Of a stretch of 64,000 nt of DNA, positions 24,117 to 33,050 are shown in pieces (the stretch's first letter is position 1; each line of letters starts with the position of its first letter). A program made the translations under genes and the position numbers. The notes under the pieces are model-generated. The model did no database searches, was not told the DNA's origin, and saw only the letters and a program-made list of their open reading frames with translations. Location of the stretch: contig CAYNEF010000001.1 in NCBI GenBank assembly GCA_964396165.1, forward strand, positions 104,491-168,490, in the 5' to 3' direction. The DNA is from CALCZU01 sp964396165. GTDB lineage: Bacteria > Bdellovibrionota > FAC87 > UBA2466.

Positions 24117-26270
24117 ATGGGACAAAGTAAACAGAAGCAAATCTTAAACGCACAACAAAGCGGTTCCATTAAGTACCAATGGCCGCTGCATTTACTCACT
24201 GTTTTTGTATTAATCGGCATCGGAATCGGCGGTTATTTAACCTGGCACCACGAAAACGAATTGTACGGCGATAGCTCGGTTTCTCTCGTAAATTGCCCAG
24301 AGAACGCAACTATTAACTGCGAAGTAGTGAACACAAGCAAGTACTCAGAATTTCTCGGAGTACCTATTGCGGTCTTTGCGATCCCCACTTACCTGCTCAT
24401 ACTTGCGCTCATTCTTTTTAGAAAAAAACAAAAAAATGCGCTGCAATCCGTCTTTTTTATCGGCTTAATGACAAGTGCGTATTCGGGTTATCTTTACTAT
24501 ATTTCGACGGTAAAGGTCGGCTATCTTTGCCTTTGGTGTTTCAGACTCTATCTCATCAATCTTTCGATCCCGATCCTTTCTGGAATCGCACTATGGGAAA
24601 ACCCTCTTCAACACTTTAAGAAATGGGCTGAGCTGTTTGATTTCAAGCAAGCAACCACGAAATTTGCAATGACAACTTTTTCCGTATGCATGGTCGTCAC
24701 ACTCATTGGTCAAAAAGTTTACCGCACTTCTCTTGTGAAAACAGGCAAGAGTGCTTCACTTCCTGGAGCACAAGATGGTGAATCGGTTGTGAACTGGAAT
24801 AAAGGTGCTTTTGTCGTGCCCTCTAAATTAAAAATGGTGAAAAGCAACGGACACGAATTAGAAACTGTGGATTTCGATATACAAAGTAAATTTGGAAAAG
24901 GAAAACCGGTTGCCTTATTCTTTCACTCTCCTGGTTACGGTTTTTCTGAAAGCACACTTTTGGAAACAGAAAAATACATTCGTGAAAACAACAAAAATAC
25001 GGAGTTTTACGTCGTTGTCGGCAGAGGCGGTGATTACCGATTAGAAAGCGCGTGGGAATCCATCAAGTCCCTGCCCCTTCCTAAAGACGTTACCATTCTT
25101 ATCGATGAAGAACATGAGGCAATGAAACAATTAAACATTCAAGAGACACCAAATTTAACTCTTGTAGGCGGTGATGGAACCCTTGTCGCATTAAGATTAA
25201 GAGCTTTGAACGCCTTACTTCCCGGAGATGAGAAGAAGACGACAAAAGAAGTTCTTGCTCAAGTTGAAGCAGGCCAGTCTAGCCCCCAATACAAAATTAC
25301 CCCCCAGTATTTTCCCTCTTCACAACTTGTAGGAAAATGCGCGCCCAATTTTACATTGAACGACATCACAAGTGGCATTCCCTATAAATTCACGGGAAAG
25401 TCTGCCAATGGGAAGCCGACATTACTCGTCTTCTGGTCCTCTACCTGCAAACACTGCCAGAAAGAAATCCCAGAAATTGTTAGACACATGAAAGCAAATC
25501 CGTCCAAATACAACGTGGTCTCTGTCAGTAACATCAAGGCAGACAGACAGGATGGAACTTCTCATCGCAATATTACAAAAGCTTATATCAAAAATACGGA
25601 AATCAAATTCCCGGTGCTTGTGGATTCGGGAATGGTAAACAGCCTGTTTGGCGTTATCTCTACTCCAACGTCTTTTGTTATCGCTCCGAATGGAGAAGTG
25701 TCGGAAGCTTGGTACTATGTTCACTCCAATCTGGATCAAGCAATGACCAAAGCGCTGGATAAAGCAAACTCCATCAAAGGAACTTGCGAAAATTACAGCT
25801 TTCCCAATTTTGCAAAACTGCAATTCGACATGACAGACTCAAACAATAAACCTGTCAGCATAGGCAAATTGATTGACCGCCCTTCTCTTGTGCACTTTTG
25901 GGCAACCTGGTGCGGACCCTGTCAGGAAGAATTACCCAGTCTTCTTTCTTTCAAAGCAGAGTTGGAAATGGGCAAAGGAAAAGTACACCTTGTTTCTGTG
26001 GAAGATGCTGAAAGCGGAGACAAAATTGCCTCCTTTCTTTCTAAGTACGGAAAAAACGTGACTAGCTTTAGAGATCCCAAAGGGGGTCTGGCAAATGAGC
26101 TCAACTTAGGCTACTCCGTGCCCAGAACGTATCTTTTAAATGCAAACGGTGAAATACTAGCTATGTTCACTGGATCTCAAAAGTGGAATGATCCGGCGTT
26201 CAAGGAAAAAGTTTATGCCTGGTTGCAAATGAACTCTTCGGAGCGAACTGTTTCCAATATTAAAAAATGA
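24117..26270 (+). CDS. VKOR domain fused to three thioredoxin-like domains
   Basis: The N-terminal part (about 20-170) is a vitamin K epoxide reductase homologue with Cys60, Cys68 and the redox motif CLWC (138-141) in about five membrane segments. After a further membrane segment (about 181-199) come three thioredoxin-like domains in the periplasm: one without CxxC (SPGYG in its place, about 240-365), one with CKHC (444-447) and one with CGPC (599-602). VKOR homologues make disulfides using quinone and are often fused to a single Trx. Three Trx domains, one apparently inactive, is unusual. It overlaps the next gene by four bases (ATGA). It probably oxidises cysteines in exported proteins. Confidence 0.85.
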   Translation: MGQSKQKQILNAQQSGSIKYQWPLHLLTVFVLIGIGIGGYLTWHHENELYGDSSVSLVNCPENATINCEVVNTSKYSEFLGVPIAVFAIPTYLLILALILFRKKQKNALQSVFFIGLMTSAYSGYLYYISTVKVGYLCLWCFRLYLINLSIPILSGIALWENPLQHFKKWAELFDFKQATTKFAMTTFSVCMVVTLIGQKVYRTSLVKTGKSASLPGAQDGESVVNWNKGAFVVPSKLKMVKSNGHELETVDFDIQSKFGKGKPVALFFHSPGYGFSESTLLETEKYIRENNKNTEFYVVVGRGGDYRLESAWESIKSLPLPKDVTILIDEEHEAMKQLNIQETPNLTLVGGDGTLVALRLRALNALLPGDEKKTTKEVLAQVEAGQSSPQYKITPQYFPSSQLVGKCAPNFTLNDITSGIPYKFTGKSANGKPTLLVFWSSTCKHCQKEIPEIVRHMKANPSKYNVVSVSNIKADRQDGTSHRNITKAYIKNTEIKFPVLVDSGMVNSLFGVISTPTSFVIAPNGEVSEAWYYVHSNLDQAMTKALDKANSIKGTCENYSFPNFAKLQFDMTDSNNKPVSIGKLIDRPSLVHFWATWCGPCQEELPSLLSFKAELEMGKGKVHLVSVEDAESGDKIASFLSKYGKNVTSFRDPKGGLANELNLGYSVPRTYLLNANGEILAMFTGSQKWNDPAFKEKVYAWLQMNSSERTVSNIKK

Positions 26271-27598
26271 AACTTACATTTAAAAAAAGACTGACACACA
26301 ATCTGCTGACTTCGGTATTTGCTCAAGGCGTTTCTGTTGTAATTCAATTATCGCTTATTCCCCTTTATTTAAGATTTTGGGGAAAGGAGCAACTCGGCCA
26401 GTGGTTTATCATTCAATCTTTCACGAATTGGCTTTTCATCAGTGACTTAGGCCTTTTAGGTGCACAGGCGACTGAGATTACCCTTCTTGTTTCTAGAGAG
26501 AAGATCAAAGAATGTGCGAAACTTTTTAAATCGGTATCTTTTACAAGCGCTGTGATGTTTACCGCCGCAAGCTCCCTAATTATTTTCTTATCGAGCTTTA
26601 CAGGTCTTTGGAAAATGTTGGGCATTGAATCCCCTTCGCAAGATCTAGTCTGGATTACTCTGTGTCTTTCCACTCACACCTTTCTCATGCAACGAACGGG
26701 ACTATTGCATGATGTATTAAGAGCTCACGGAAATTTAAGTAAAGGCACGATGTGGAACAGCTTTTTTAGATTGGCGGAATTTTGTGTGACAGGCTTCACA
26801 GTCATTGCCGGTGGAAAAATGCTTCACGTAGCCTATGCACTGCTCGCGACCCGCTTAATTGGTTTTTTCTCCATGCAGCGTGCAGTACAAAAAGAACATG
26901 CCTGGTTGCAAATGCCCGTTGAAGCAGAGCTCTTACAGGTGAAACGACTTTTAAAGCCGTCTCTTTCCTATTTACTCTTTCCCTTAGCAGACAGAATAAA
27001 ATACGACGGAACAAGTTTGATATTGGGCGCTGTCTTTGGGCCTGTCGTTGTCTCGGCATTCAACACGGTAAGAACCCTGTCAAATTCTGTCTATCAAATC
27101 GGGGCGCTTATCAGAAACTCGATTCTGCCGGAATTTTCTATCGCACTGGCACGGTTGGAGATGGAAAAAGCAAAAAACATTTTCATCACTTGTTTATTTT
27201 CTTCCACACTTGTCACACTCGTTTGCTCCATTGTTTTATTCAAGTTCGGAGCTCCCGTATATGAGTTTTGGACGCACAAACAAATTTCGTTTGATCCGAT
27301 GCTCTTGCAAGTGCTTTTAATGGGAATTCTTTTTCACGGGGTTTGGAGTAATGCCGCCCTTCCCGCTATTTCGATGAATCAGCTTTCAAAAATTAGTTAT
27401 TCTTTGGTCATCTCTTCTGCCTTCTCACTGGTATTCGCATGTATCTTGTCGAGCTTCATGGGCTATTATGCTTTTGCGATAGGTTTTATCGTTACTGAAA
27501 TGCTGATGATTCCTGTGGCATTTAAGGAAAGTTTTAAGGTCTTAAACTTCGAAGCAAGCGATTTTTACCAATCTATTAAAAACCCATTCAGATCGTGA
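26267..27598 (+). CDS. Wzx/MurJ-like flippase (polysaccharide biosynthesis)
   Basis: About twelve hydrophobic segments, the N-terminal RLTHNLLTSVFAQGVSVVIQ and a middle DRIKYDGTSLILGAVFG, as in the MOP superfamily of lipid-linked sugar flippases. It is translated with the VKOR-Trx fusion through a 4-base overlap, which suggests common regulation. Possibly it moves undecaprenyl-linked sugar repeats to the periplasm for the nearby ArnT-like transferase. Its last 34 bases overlap the convergent DOMON-like gene. Confidence 0.8.
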   Translation: MKLTFKKRLTHNLLTSVFAQGVSVVIQLSLIPLYLRFWGKEQLGQWFIIQSFTNWLFISDLGLLGAQATEITLLVSREKIKECAKLFKSVSFTSAVMFTAASSLIIFLSSFTGLWKMLGIESPSQDLVWITLCLSTHTFLMQRTGLLHDVLRAHGNLSKGTMWNSFFRLAEFCVTGFTVIAGGKMLHVAYALLATRLIGFFSMQRAVQKEHAWLQMPVEAELLQVKRLLKPSLSYLLFPLADRIKYDGTSLILGAVFGPVVVSAFNTVRTLSNSVYQIGALIRNSILPEFSIALARLEMEKAKNIFITCLFSSTLVTLVCSIVLFKFGAPVYEFWTHKQISFDPMLLQVLLMGILFHGVWSNAALPAISMNQLSKISYSLVISSAFSLVFACILSSFMGYYAFAIGFIVTEMLMIPVAFKESFKVLNFEASDFYQSIKNPFRS

Positions 27599-28080
27599 AA
27601 ATCCGGTTTATCTTTTAAGTGCTTAAACGCATAGTAATCTTTTTTACCCGATTGAAACTCAATCACAGCAGTCATACTGGCTTTTAACTTGCCGGGGGAG
27701 TTTAAGACTTTTCTGATTCGTGCACTATCCAACTGCACTTTTAAGTTCAGGCTCTGTGGATTCACATCAAAATGAAACTGGGAAAAAGATTCTTTGCCTA
27801 ATAAGTCTGAAGATTTTTTTCTCTCACTTTCAAAACTAAATAGGCACCAATCAAGCGCAGGTGAAAAATTCCACTCCAGATATTGGCCGGAAGAATTTGC
27901 GATAAATATTTCAAAGCAAGTTGTGTTGTATAAACCGTCCTTTTTTGCAGGGCTTTTCGAAGGTGGGGGCAACTTCACAAGCGCTGTATTGCCCGTAACG
28001 GTAAATTGAAAGGAAGTATCGACGCAGATGCTCAATTCTTTTTCGTGGCCATAATAGGGTTTAAGTTCAAATGATTTCAA
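27565..28080 (-). CDS. DOMON-like protein, possibly carbohydrate- or heme-binding
   Basis: About 171 residues of beta strands with a final block KPDFHDLNGFLIDW that I associate with the DOMON-like/CBM9-type family. No signal peptide is seen. A central block LYNTTCFEIFIANSSGQYLEWNFS also fits this family. The gene ends with a long convergent overlap with the flippase. Function is not known. Confidence 0.6.
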   Translation of the reverse strand: MKSFELKPYYGHEKELSICVDTSFQFTVTGNTALVKLPPPSKSPAKKDGLYNTTCFEIFIANSSGQYLEWNFSPALDWCLFSFESERKKSSDLLGKESFSQFHFDVNPQSLNLKVQLDSARIRKVLNSPGKLKASMTAVIEFQSGKKDYYAFKHLKDKPDFHDLNGFLIDW

Positions 28081-28122
28081 TTGCTTAACACTCCGTTCGA
28101 GCTGTCCGCCTGCAAATACCTC

Positions 28123-28145
28123 TTGTTAACTTAAGATATTAACAA
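28123..28145. promoter_or_regulatory. Inverted repeat, candidate operator upstream of the subtilase gene
   Basis: TTGTTAA (28123-28129) and TTAACAA (28139-28145) are perfect 7-base inverted repeats 9 bases apart in the divergent promoter region between the DOMON-like and subtilase genes. A second stem, AGAAAAAG/CTTTTTCT (about 28152-28171), follows. It may bind a dimeric regulator; no direct proof. Confidence 0.3.
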
Positions 28146-28206
28146 ACCTGCAGAAAAAGCACACTTTTTCTACCGGTCTCTACAATTTAAAGATAGGGGG
28201 CATTTC

Positions 28207-29619
28207 ATGAACAAACTCAACGCAACGTTTCTCACTTTTAGTATCCTGATTTCAAATCTGGTTTTTGCTTCACACACCATAGAAGAAAATATCCAGAATT
28301 TAAAATCACGTCGGGTGACAAGCGACAATCTGATAGTGAAAATCCGCGACGGCTATACTGCGGAAGAAGCGAATCAGTTAATCCAGCAGTTGGTTTTAAA
28401 TCTAAATTCAAAATCCATTGAATTAGAGGCTTCTCCATTGTTTGTGAGATCCGCTCAAATCTATAAAAGAGAAAGACTTCAAGCCGAATCCAGAGGAAAT
28501 GAAAAGCTTCCTCACCTGGAAAATTATTTTCAATTAAGAGGACATAGCTGTTTACCCCTTTCTGAAAGTGAACTGCTTTTAAAAGATGTCTTTGAAGCAC
28601 CGGGTGTGGAATTCGCCTATTTTGATCCCAACAGTGAATCTGCAGTAATAGACGATTCCAAAACTTTCGTACAACAGGAAACAAAAGCGGAAACACCTGA
28701 TTACCAAAAGGATCAATTCCATTTAAGAATGGCTCCCGAAGGAGTCGATGCCGAACTTGCGTGGCAATACCCAGGTGGAGCTGGGGAAGGCATCAAGTTG
28801 ATAGATGTGGAATGGGGATGGAATTCCAAACATGAAGACTACTTGCCTCCGTTTTGGAAAAGTCCAAAGGCGACACAAGATAGTGATCATGGAACTGCGG
28901 TATGGGGCATTGTAGCAGGAAAAAAAGATACCGTCGGAGTCACAGGGATTGCAAACCAAGCGCAGTATGGCATTGCCTATTTCGAATCTGCCAGTACGTA
29001 TGATTTGGCAGCAAGCCAATTGTCTCAAGGAGATATTCTCATTATAGAGCAACAAAAATCAGGACCGGATAACGGAAATTATTCTGCTGTAGAATACTGG
29101 CAAGCGACCTTTGATGCTTTTAAAACTTTAACTGCTAAAGGAATCCACGTCATTGAAGCTGCCGGCAACGGGAGTTCCAACTTCGATGGTCCTGCTTACA
29201 ACGGAAAATTTGATTTAAAAGTTAGAGACTCTGGCGCCATTATCGTTGGAGCCGCAGGAGCACCGAACTCTGATACTCCACATGCTAAATTAGGTTTTTC
29301 TAATTACGGAAGCCGAGTGGACGTACACGGGTATGGCAACAACATGGTTACTACCGGTTATGGGACATTATTTAATGGAGGTTCGAACCGTAAATATACG
29401 GCTAAGTTTAGCGGTACGTCCAGCGCGACTCCTGTAGTTGCGGGCAGTAGTGCCTCTTTACTCGGAATGTTGAAAGCTGTCGGCAAAACAGCGACACCAG
29501 CTGAATTGCGAGAAGCTTTAAGACTCACTGGCACTCCGCAAGCAGGTGACATTTCTAAGCACATTGGAAATCTTCCAGATATCAAACAACTTAGGAAGTA
29601 CTTTGGGCTAGATAGATAA
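28207..29619 (+). CDS. Secreted subtilisin-like serine protease (S8)
   Basis: Signal peptide (MNKLNATFLTFSILISNLVFAS) and a propeptide-like region to about residue 170, then the S8 catalytic core: Asp200 in KLIDVEWGW, His228 in DSDHGTAV, Asn321 in AAGNGS (oxyanion hole), and Ser405 in GTSSATPVV. All three residues are intact. The enzyme is probably secreted and auto-activated by loss of the propeptide. AGGGGGC lies before the ATG. Confidence 0.92.
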   Translation: MNKLNATFLTFSILISNLVFASHTIEENIQNLKSRRVTSDNLIVKIRDGYTAEEANQLIQQLVLNLNSKSIELEASPLFVRSAQIYKRERLQAESRGNEKLPHLENYFQLRGHSCLPLSESELLLKDVFEAPGVEFAYFDPNSESAVIDDSKTFVQQETKAETPDYQKDQFHLRMAPEGVDAELAWQYPGGAGEGIKLIDVEWGWNSKHEDYLPPFWKSPKATQDSDHGTAVWGIVAGKKDTVGVTGIANQAQYGIAYFESASTYDLAASQLSQGDILIIEQQKSGPDNGNYSAVEYWQATFDAFKTLTAKGIHVIEAAGNGSSNFDGPAYNGKFDLKVRDSGAIIVGAAGAPNSDTPHAKLGFSNYGSRVDVHGYGNNMVTTGYGTLFNGGSNRKYTAKFSGTSSATPVVAGSSASLLGMLKAVGKTATPAELREALRLTGTPQAGDISKHIGNLPDIKQLRKYFGLDR

Positions 29620-29684
29620 CGCCACTAATTGTATGGATTCGACTGTTCGTTTCATGTTAAATAGCCCCTCTCTTGGAGGTTCTG

Positions 29685-30110
29685 ATGAAACGACAATTAT
29701 TGGTTTTAACACTTTTCGTGTCTGCATTTTCCCATGCAGCCGTATCGTTAGTAGATTTCAAATATGAACTTTCCTGCTCAGTCATCAATCACAATTCAAC
29801 TGACACTATCATGATTCACTCGACGATCGAGTACGATGCAAAATCCAACACGTGCATTTCCACTCAAGGCAATTACTTTGAAGGTGCCAAAGACGCTTAC
29901 GAAATTGCTTTTAAGTGCGTCCAGCCTGTCCCTGTGACTTTGACAAACGATCGCCTCATTCAAGCTTGGTTATTGAAAGCCCCCTTAGAAGGCCCCACTC
30001 ACCGGATAAATGAATTAGCATTGATGCTGGATCACACAACGCAAATGGCAAATGGATTTGCCACAGCACCAAATGGCACTGTCTATTCTATTACCTGTAA
30101 AAAATGGTAA
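29685..30110 (+). CDS. Small exported protein, unknown function
   Basis: The start is ATG 29685 with a GGAGGT ribosome-binding site; an earlier in-frame ATG lacks one. The signal peptide KRQLLVLTLFVSAFSHAA gives a mature part of about 125 residues with four Cys (for example YELSCSVIN, SNTCIST, FKCVQP, SITCKKW) that could form two disulfides. It lies about 65 bases after the subtilase gene, on the same strand. A protease inhibitor or small secreted partner of the subtilase is possible but pure speculation. Confidence 0.6.
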   Translation: MKRQLLVLTLFVSAFSHAAVSLVDFKYELSCSVINHNSTDTIMIHSTIEYDAKSNTCISTQGNYFEGAKDAYEIAFKCVQPVPVTLTNDRLIQAWLLKAPLEGPTHRINELALMLDHTTQMANGFATAPNGTVYSITCKKW

Positions 30111-30114
30111 CTGC

Positions 30115-31545
30115 TTAGGCTCGTTTAAAAAGTTCTATCGCACGCTCTCTACGTTCTGCATGATCCACAACTTGTTCGGGGTAATCGCCTCTTTCCAGAG
30201 GTGCCGGATTGTGAATCACTTTGGCGGACAAGTGTCTTAACTCAGGAATCCATCTCTTTAGATACACGCCATCTGGATCAAACTTCTCACTCTGAGTTGT
30301 AGGATTAAATACCCTGAAATAAGGTTGTGCATCACACCCCGTAGAGGCTGCCCACTGCCAGCCGCCGTTATTGGGCGCAAGATCACCATCGAGTAATTTT
30401 TCCATAAAATATTTTTCGCCCCAACGCCAGTCGATAAGCAGATCTTTTGTCAAAAAAGAAGCAACAATCATTCGCACCCGGTTATGCATCCAACCGGTAG
30501 CATTGAGCTGCCTCATCCCCGCATCTACAATGGGGAAACCTGTTTTTCCTTCTGTCCAGGCCTTAAAAAGTTTGGAATCGTTTTCCCATTTGATGTTTGT
30601 GTACTGTTTTTTGAAACTTTCCTGTTCGACGTGAGGATGAAAAAATAAAATATGGTAGTAAAACTCTCTCCAGATAAGTTCATTTAAATATTTTTTCGCA
30701 CTCTCGCTTCTTGCACTTTGGAGAGAAAGCTCCGAAATAATCTTTGCAGTCGTGATAGAGCCATTTTTCAAATAAATGGACATTTGTGACGTTCCATCCA
30801 CAGAAGGAATGTCGCGTTTTCCGCTGTAGCCGCTCACTTTGTCCGCAAATGCTCGTATTTTCTGTAAAGCTACAAAACTTCCTGCTTTGGGAATAGGAAC
30901 ATCCACGTGTTTTTTATTTTTATCGAGAAATATTGTTAGACTATCAGTGGGGGCATTTTCTTTTATGAATAGGGGTTTCCATTTCAGTGTTATGGAGTGC
31001 GACTTTGCCGTTTGTCTCTCTATTCTGTTTTTAACTTGAGGAAGTTTCAACATCTCAAGCCATACTCGGCTAAAAGGAGTGTAAATTTGGTAAGGCCCGC
31101 TTTTTTTTGAAAAAAAGAGGAGTTCTTGCGGTTCAATCAGTAAGTGATCTGATTCGGTATGGACTTGAACGCCCAATTGTGTGAGTTTTTTTTCCATCTC
31201 GCTGTCGCGGTGTCTGGCAAACGGCTCATAGTCACGGTTCCAGGTGACGCAGTCTGGATTTTTTTTAAATTGTTTGAAAAGCACAGGCATCGCGTCCAAT
31301 GGACTTTGATCCAAAACAAGAAGTTCCCCTCCCATTTCGTGCAGTTCTTTCTTTAACGCTTGCAGAGATTCCAAGAAGAATTGAAAACGGTTATGAGAGA
31401 AATCTGATCTTGCGAGAAACTTCGAATCAAAACAAAATAAACCGACAACACGCCCATTATATTTTTTCAATGCCCATTGCAGGGCAGGATTTCCGGCAAC
31501 TCTTAAGTCCCTACGAAACCAGTGGATTGCAAAAGCGTCGTTCAC
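30115..31545 (-). CDS. phrB: Deoxyribodipyrimidine photolyase (class I)
   Basis: Repairs UV-induced pyrimidine dimers using FAD and light. N-terminal HWFRRDLRVAGNPAL for the antenna domain, and the C-terminal FAD core LDGDLAPNNGGWQWAASTG plus YFRVFNP are unmistakable. The length of 476 is typical. Its ATG overlaps the last four bases of the SRPBCC gene, so it is part of the TIGR01777 / SRPBCC / phr cluster that is common in bacteria. Confidence 0.95.
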   Translation of the reverse strand: MNDAFAIHWFRRDLRVAGNPALQWALKKYNGRVVGLFCFDSKFLARSDFSHNRFQFFLESLQALKKELHEMGGELLVLDQSPLDAMPVLFKQFKKNPDCVTWNRDYEPFARHRDSEMEKKLTQLGVQVHTESDHLLIEPQELLFFSKKSGPYQIYTPFSRVWLEMLKLPQVKNRIERQTAKSHSITLKWKPLFIKENAPTDSLTIFLDKNKKHVDVPIPKAGSFVALQKIRAFADKVSGYSGKRDIPSVDGTSQMSIYLKNGSITTAKIISELSLQSARSESAKKYLNELIWREFYYHILFFHPHVEQESFKKQYTNIKWENDSKLFKAWTEGKTGFPIVDAGMRQLNATGWMHNRVRMIVASFLTKDLLIDWRWGEKYFMEKLLDGDLAPNNGGWQWAASTGCDAQPYFRVFNPTTQSEKFDPDGVYLKRWIPELRHLSAKVIHNPAPLERGDYPEQVVDHAERRERAIELFKRA

Positions 31546-31990
31546 GGAAATAACTCTTCAATTTTCTTGCGTCTGAAAGAAAAAATAGTGCTCAAATCTC
31601 GCTTCACTTGCCAAAGAGTCGCAAACTCCCCTGCTGTTCCCAGTGGCATACGATAAAGCACGCGATCGATCATTAAGGTTCCTCCCCGCACACTTTCAAA
31701 AGAATGTGTATGGTGCCAATAACTGTAGGGACCTTTTAGTTGTGTATCTACGAATTGCTTATTGGGAATCCAATCTTGAATCTCCGAGCGCCATTTGAAG
31801 GGAACGCCTTTTAATTTTAACTGGTAATCTATTTTCGTATTGTTTCCCATTTCGGCAGTGGATTTGCCAATCACCTTGAATTGAAGAAACTCTGGAGTCA
31901 AAGTCTCCAGATTTTTCTCATTGGAGAAAAAGGGGAATACTTTTTCAACCGGATGGTTCACCCATTGGTACGTTAAAAGTTCCTGAACTT
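31542..31990 (-). CDS. SRPBCC (START/polyketide cyclase-like) domain, apparently fused by frameshift to the preceding gene
   Basis: The only usable start codon is GTG 31961, but the frame is open further upstream and encodes SELEVQELLTYQWVNHPVEK, which is the expected first beta strand and helix of the fold. No ATG, GTG or TTG is found in frame there, and it begins right after a run of ten A's in the end of the TIGR01777 gene. A -1 slip on the A-run would join the two. The SRPBCC body includes FPFFSNEKNLETLTPEFL, WRSEIQDWIP and YWHHTHSFE, family-typical. Function: probably lipid- or ligand-binding partner of the epimerase. Confidence 0.75.
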
Positions 31991-32920
31991 CTAATTCACT
32001 TTTTTTTTTACAATTTCGTTCAGCGCTTTATCGATTGTAGGGTATTCAAATTTAAACCCTAGTTTTTCGGCCTTTTCAGAGCTGACCTTTTGGCTATCCA
32101 GTACCAATGCGGAAAGTTCTCCCATCGCAAGTTTAATCCCGAACGCAGGTGCTGGCAGCACTGCCGGTCTAGAAAGTGCAGTTCCCATAGCTTTTGTAAA
32201 TTCTTTATTTGTTGCTGGGTTAGGCGCAACAGCGTTCACAGGGCCCGCGACTTCGTTTGTCTTTAGAGAGAATTTGATTAGTGAAATGAGATCGTCAACA
32301 TGTACCCAACTCATCCACTGGTTTCCGTTACCCACAGGCCCACCCAATCCGAGTTTGAAAAGTGGTAAAAGCTTTTGCAACATACCGCCCTGGCTTCCTA
32401 AGACAACACCAATGCGCAAATTTACCAGACGAACTCCAGAAGTATTCTCGATCGCTACTTTTTCCCAATCTGCACAGACGTCAGAGAGAAAACCTGTGCC
32501 CTTTGCCGCATTTTCTTGGAGCACATCATTGCCTCTATCTCCGTAAAATCCGATAGCAGAGGCACTGACAACCACTTTTGGTTTTACACCGGATTTTTGC
32601 ATCCCTTTTAGCAGGTTGGTTGTTCCCACAATGCGCGAGTCATAAATTTTTTTCTTTTGTGTCTCGCTCCAACGTTTGTTTGCGATTCCCTCGCCAGCCA
32701 GATTTACAATAGCCTCAACTCCTGCAAAAGCTTCAGACGATGGCAATTCTTCCGTTTTCCAATCAAAGGTATTTACGGGTACGCTAAATTTGTTTTTTGC
32801 GGACGTTGCATTGCGGGAAAGGATGTTGATCTCATGTCCGTCACGAAATAATTCATTTACGAGCTTTGTGCCTACAAATCCTGTGGCTCCAGTGACGAGT
32901 ACCTTCATAAAACACCTCAT
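31991..32920 (-). CDS. TIGR01777-family NAD-binding epimerase-like protein
   Basis: GATGFVGTKLVNEL is the Rossmann motif at the start, VNLAGEGIANKRW and SAIGFYGDRG are typical of this family, and the C-terminal part SEKAEKLGFKFEYPTIDKAL is the short family tail. Function in the cell is unknown; often next to SRPBCC and photolyase genes, as here. The reading frame ends in VKKKVN with a run of ten A's (32000-32009 as T's on the plus strand). Confidence 0.85.
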   Translation of the reverse strand: MRCFMKVLVTGATGFVGTKLVNELFRDGHEINILSRNATSAKNKFSVPVNTFDWKTEELPSSEAFAGVEAIVNLAGEGIANKRWSETQKKKIYDSRIVGTTNLLKGMQKSGVKPKVVVSASAIGFYGDRGNDVLQENAAKGTGFLSDVCADWEKVAIENTSGVRLVNLRIGVVLGSQGGMLQKLLPLFKLGLGGPVGNGNQWMSWVHVDDLISLIKFSLKTNEVAGPVNAVAPNPATNKEFTKAMGTALSRPAVLPAPAFGIKLAMGELSALVLDSQKVSSEKAEKLGFKFEYPTIDKALNEIVKKKVN

Positions 32921-33050
32921 TCATTCCAATTGTCGGTACTACTTCTAGTGAAATATGGTCGTCCTTTCAATTCTTTAATTTTAACATATCGCATCATCAC
33001 TCTTCGCTCGTAGTTGAAAAAAAAATCTTCTACACTAGCGATTCGAATTT

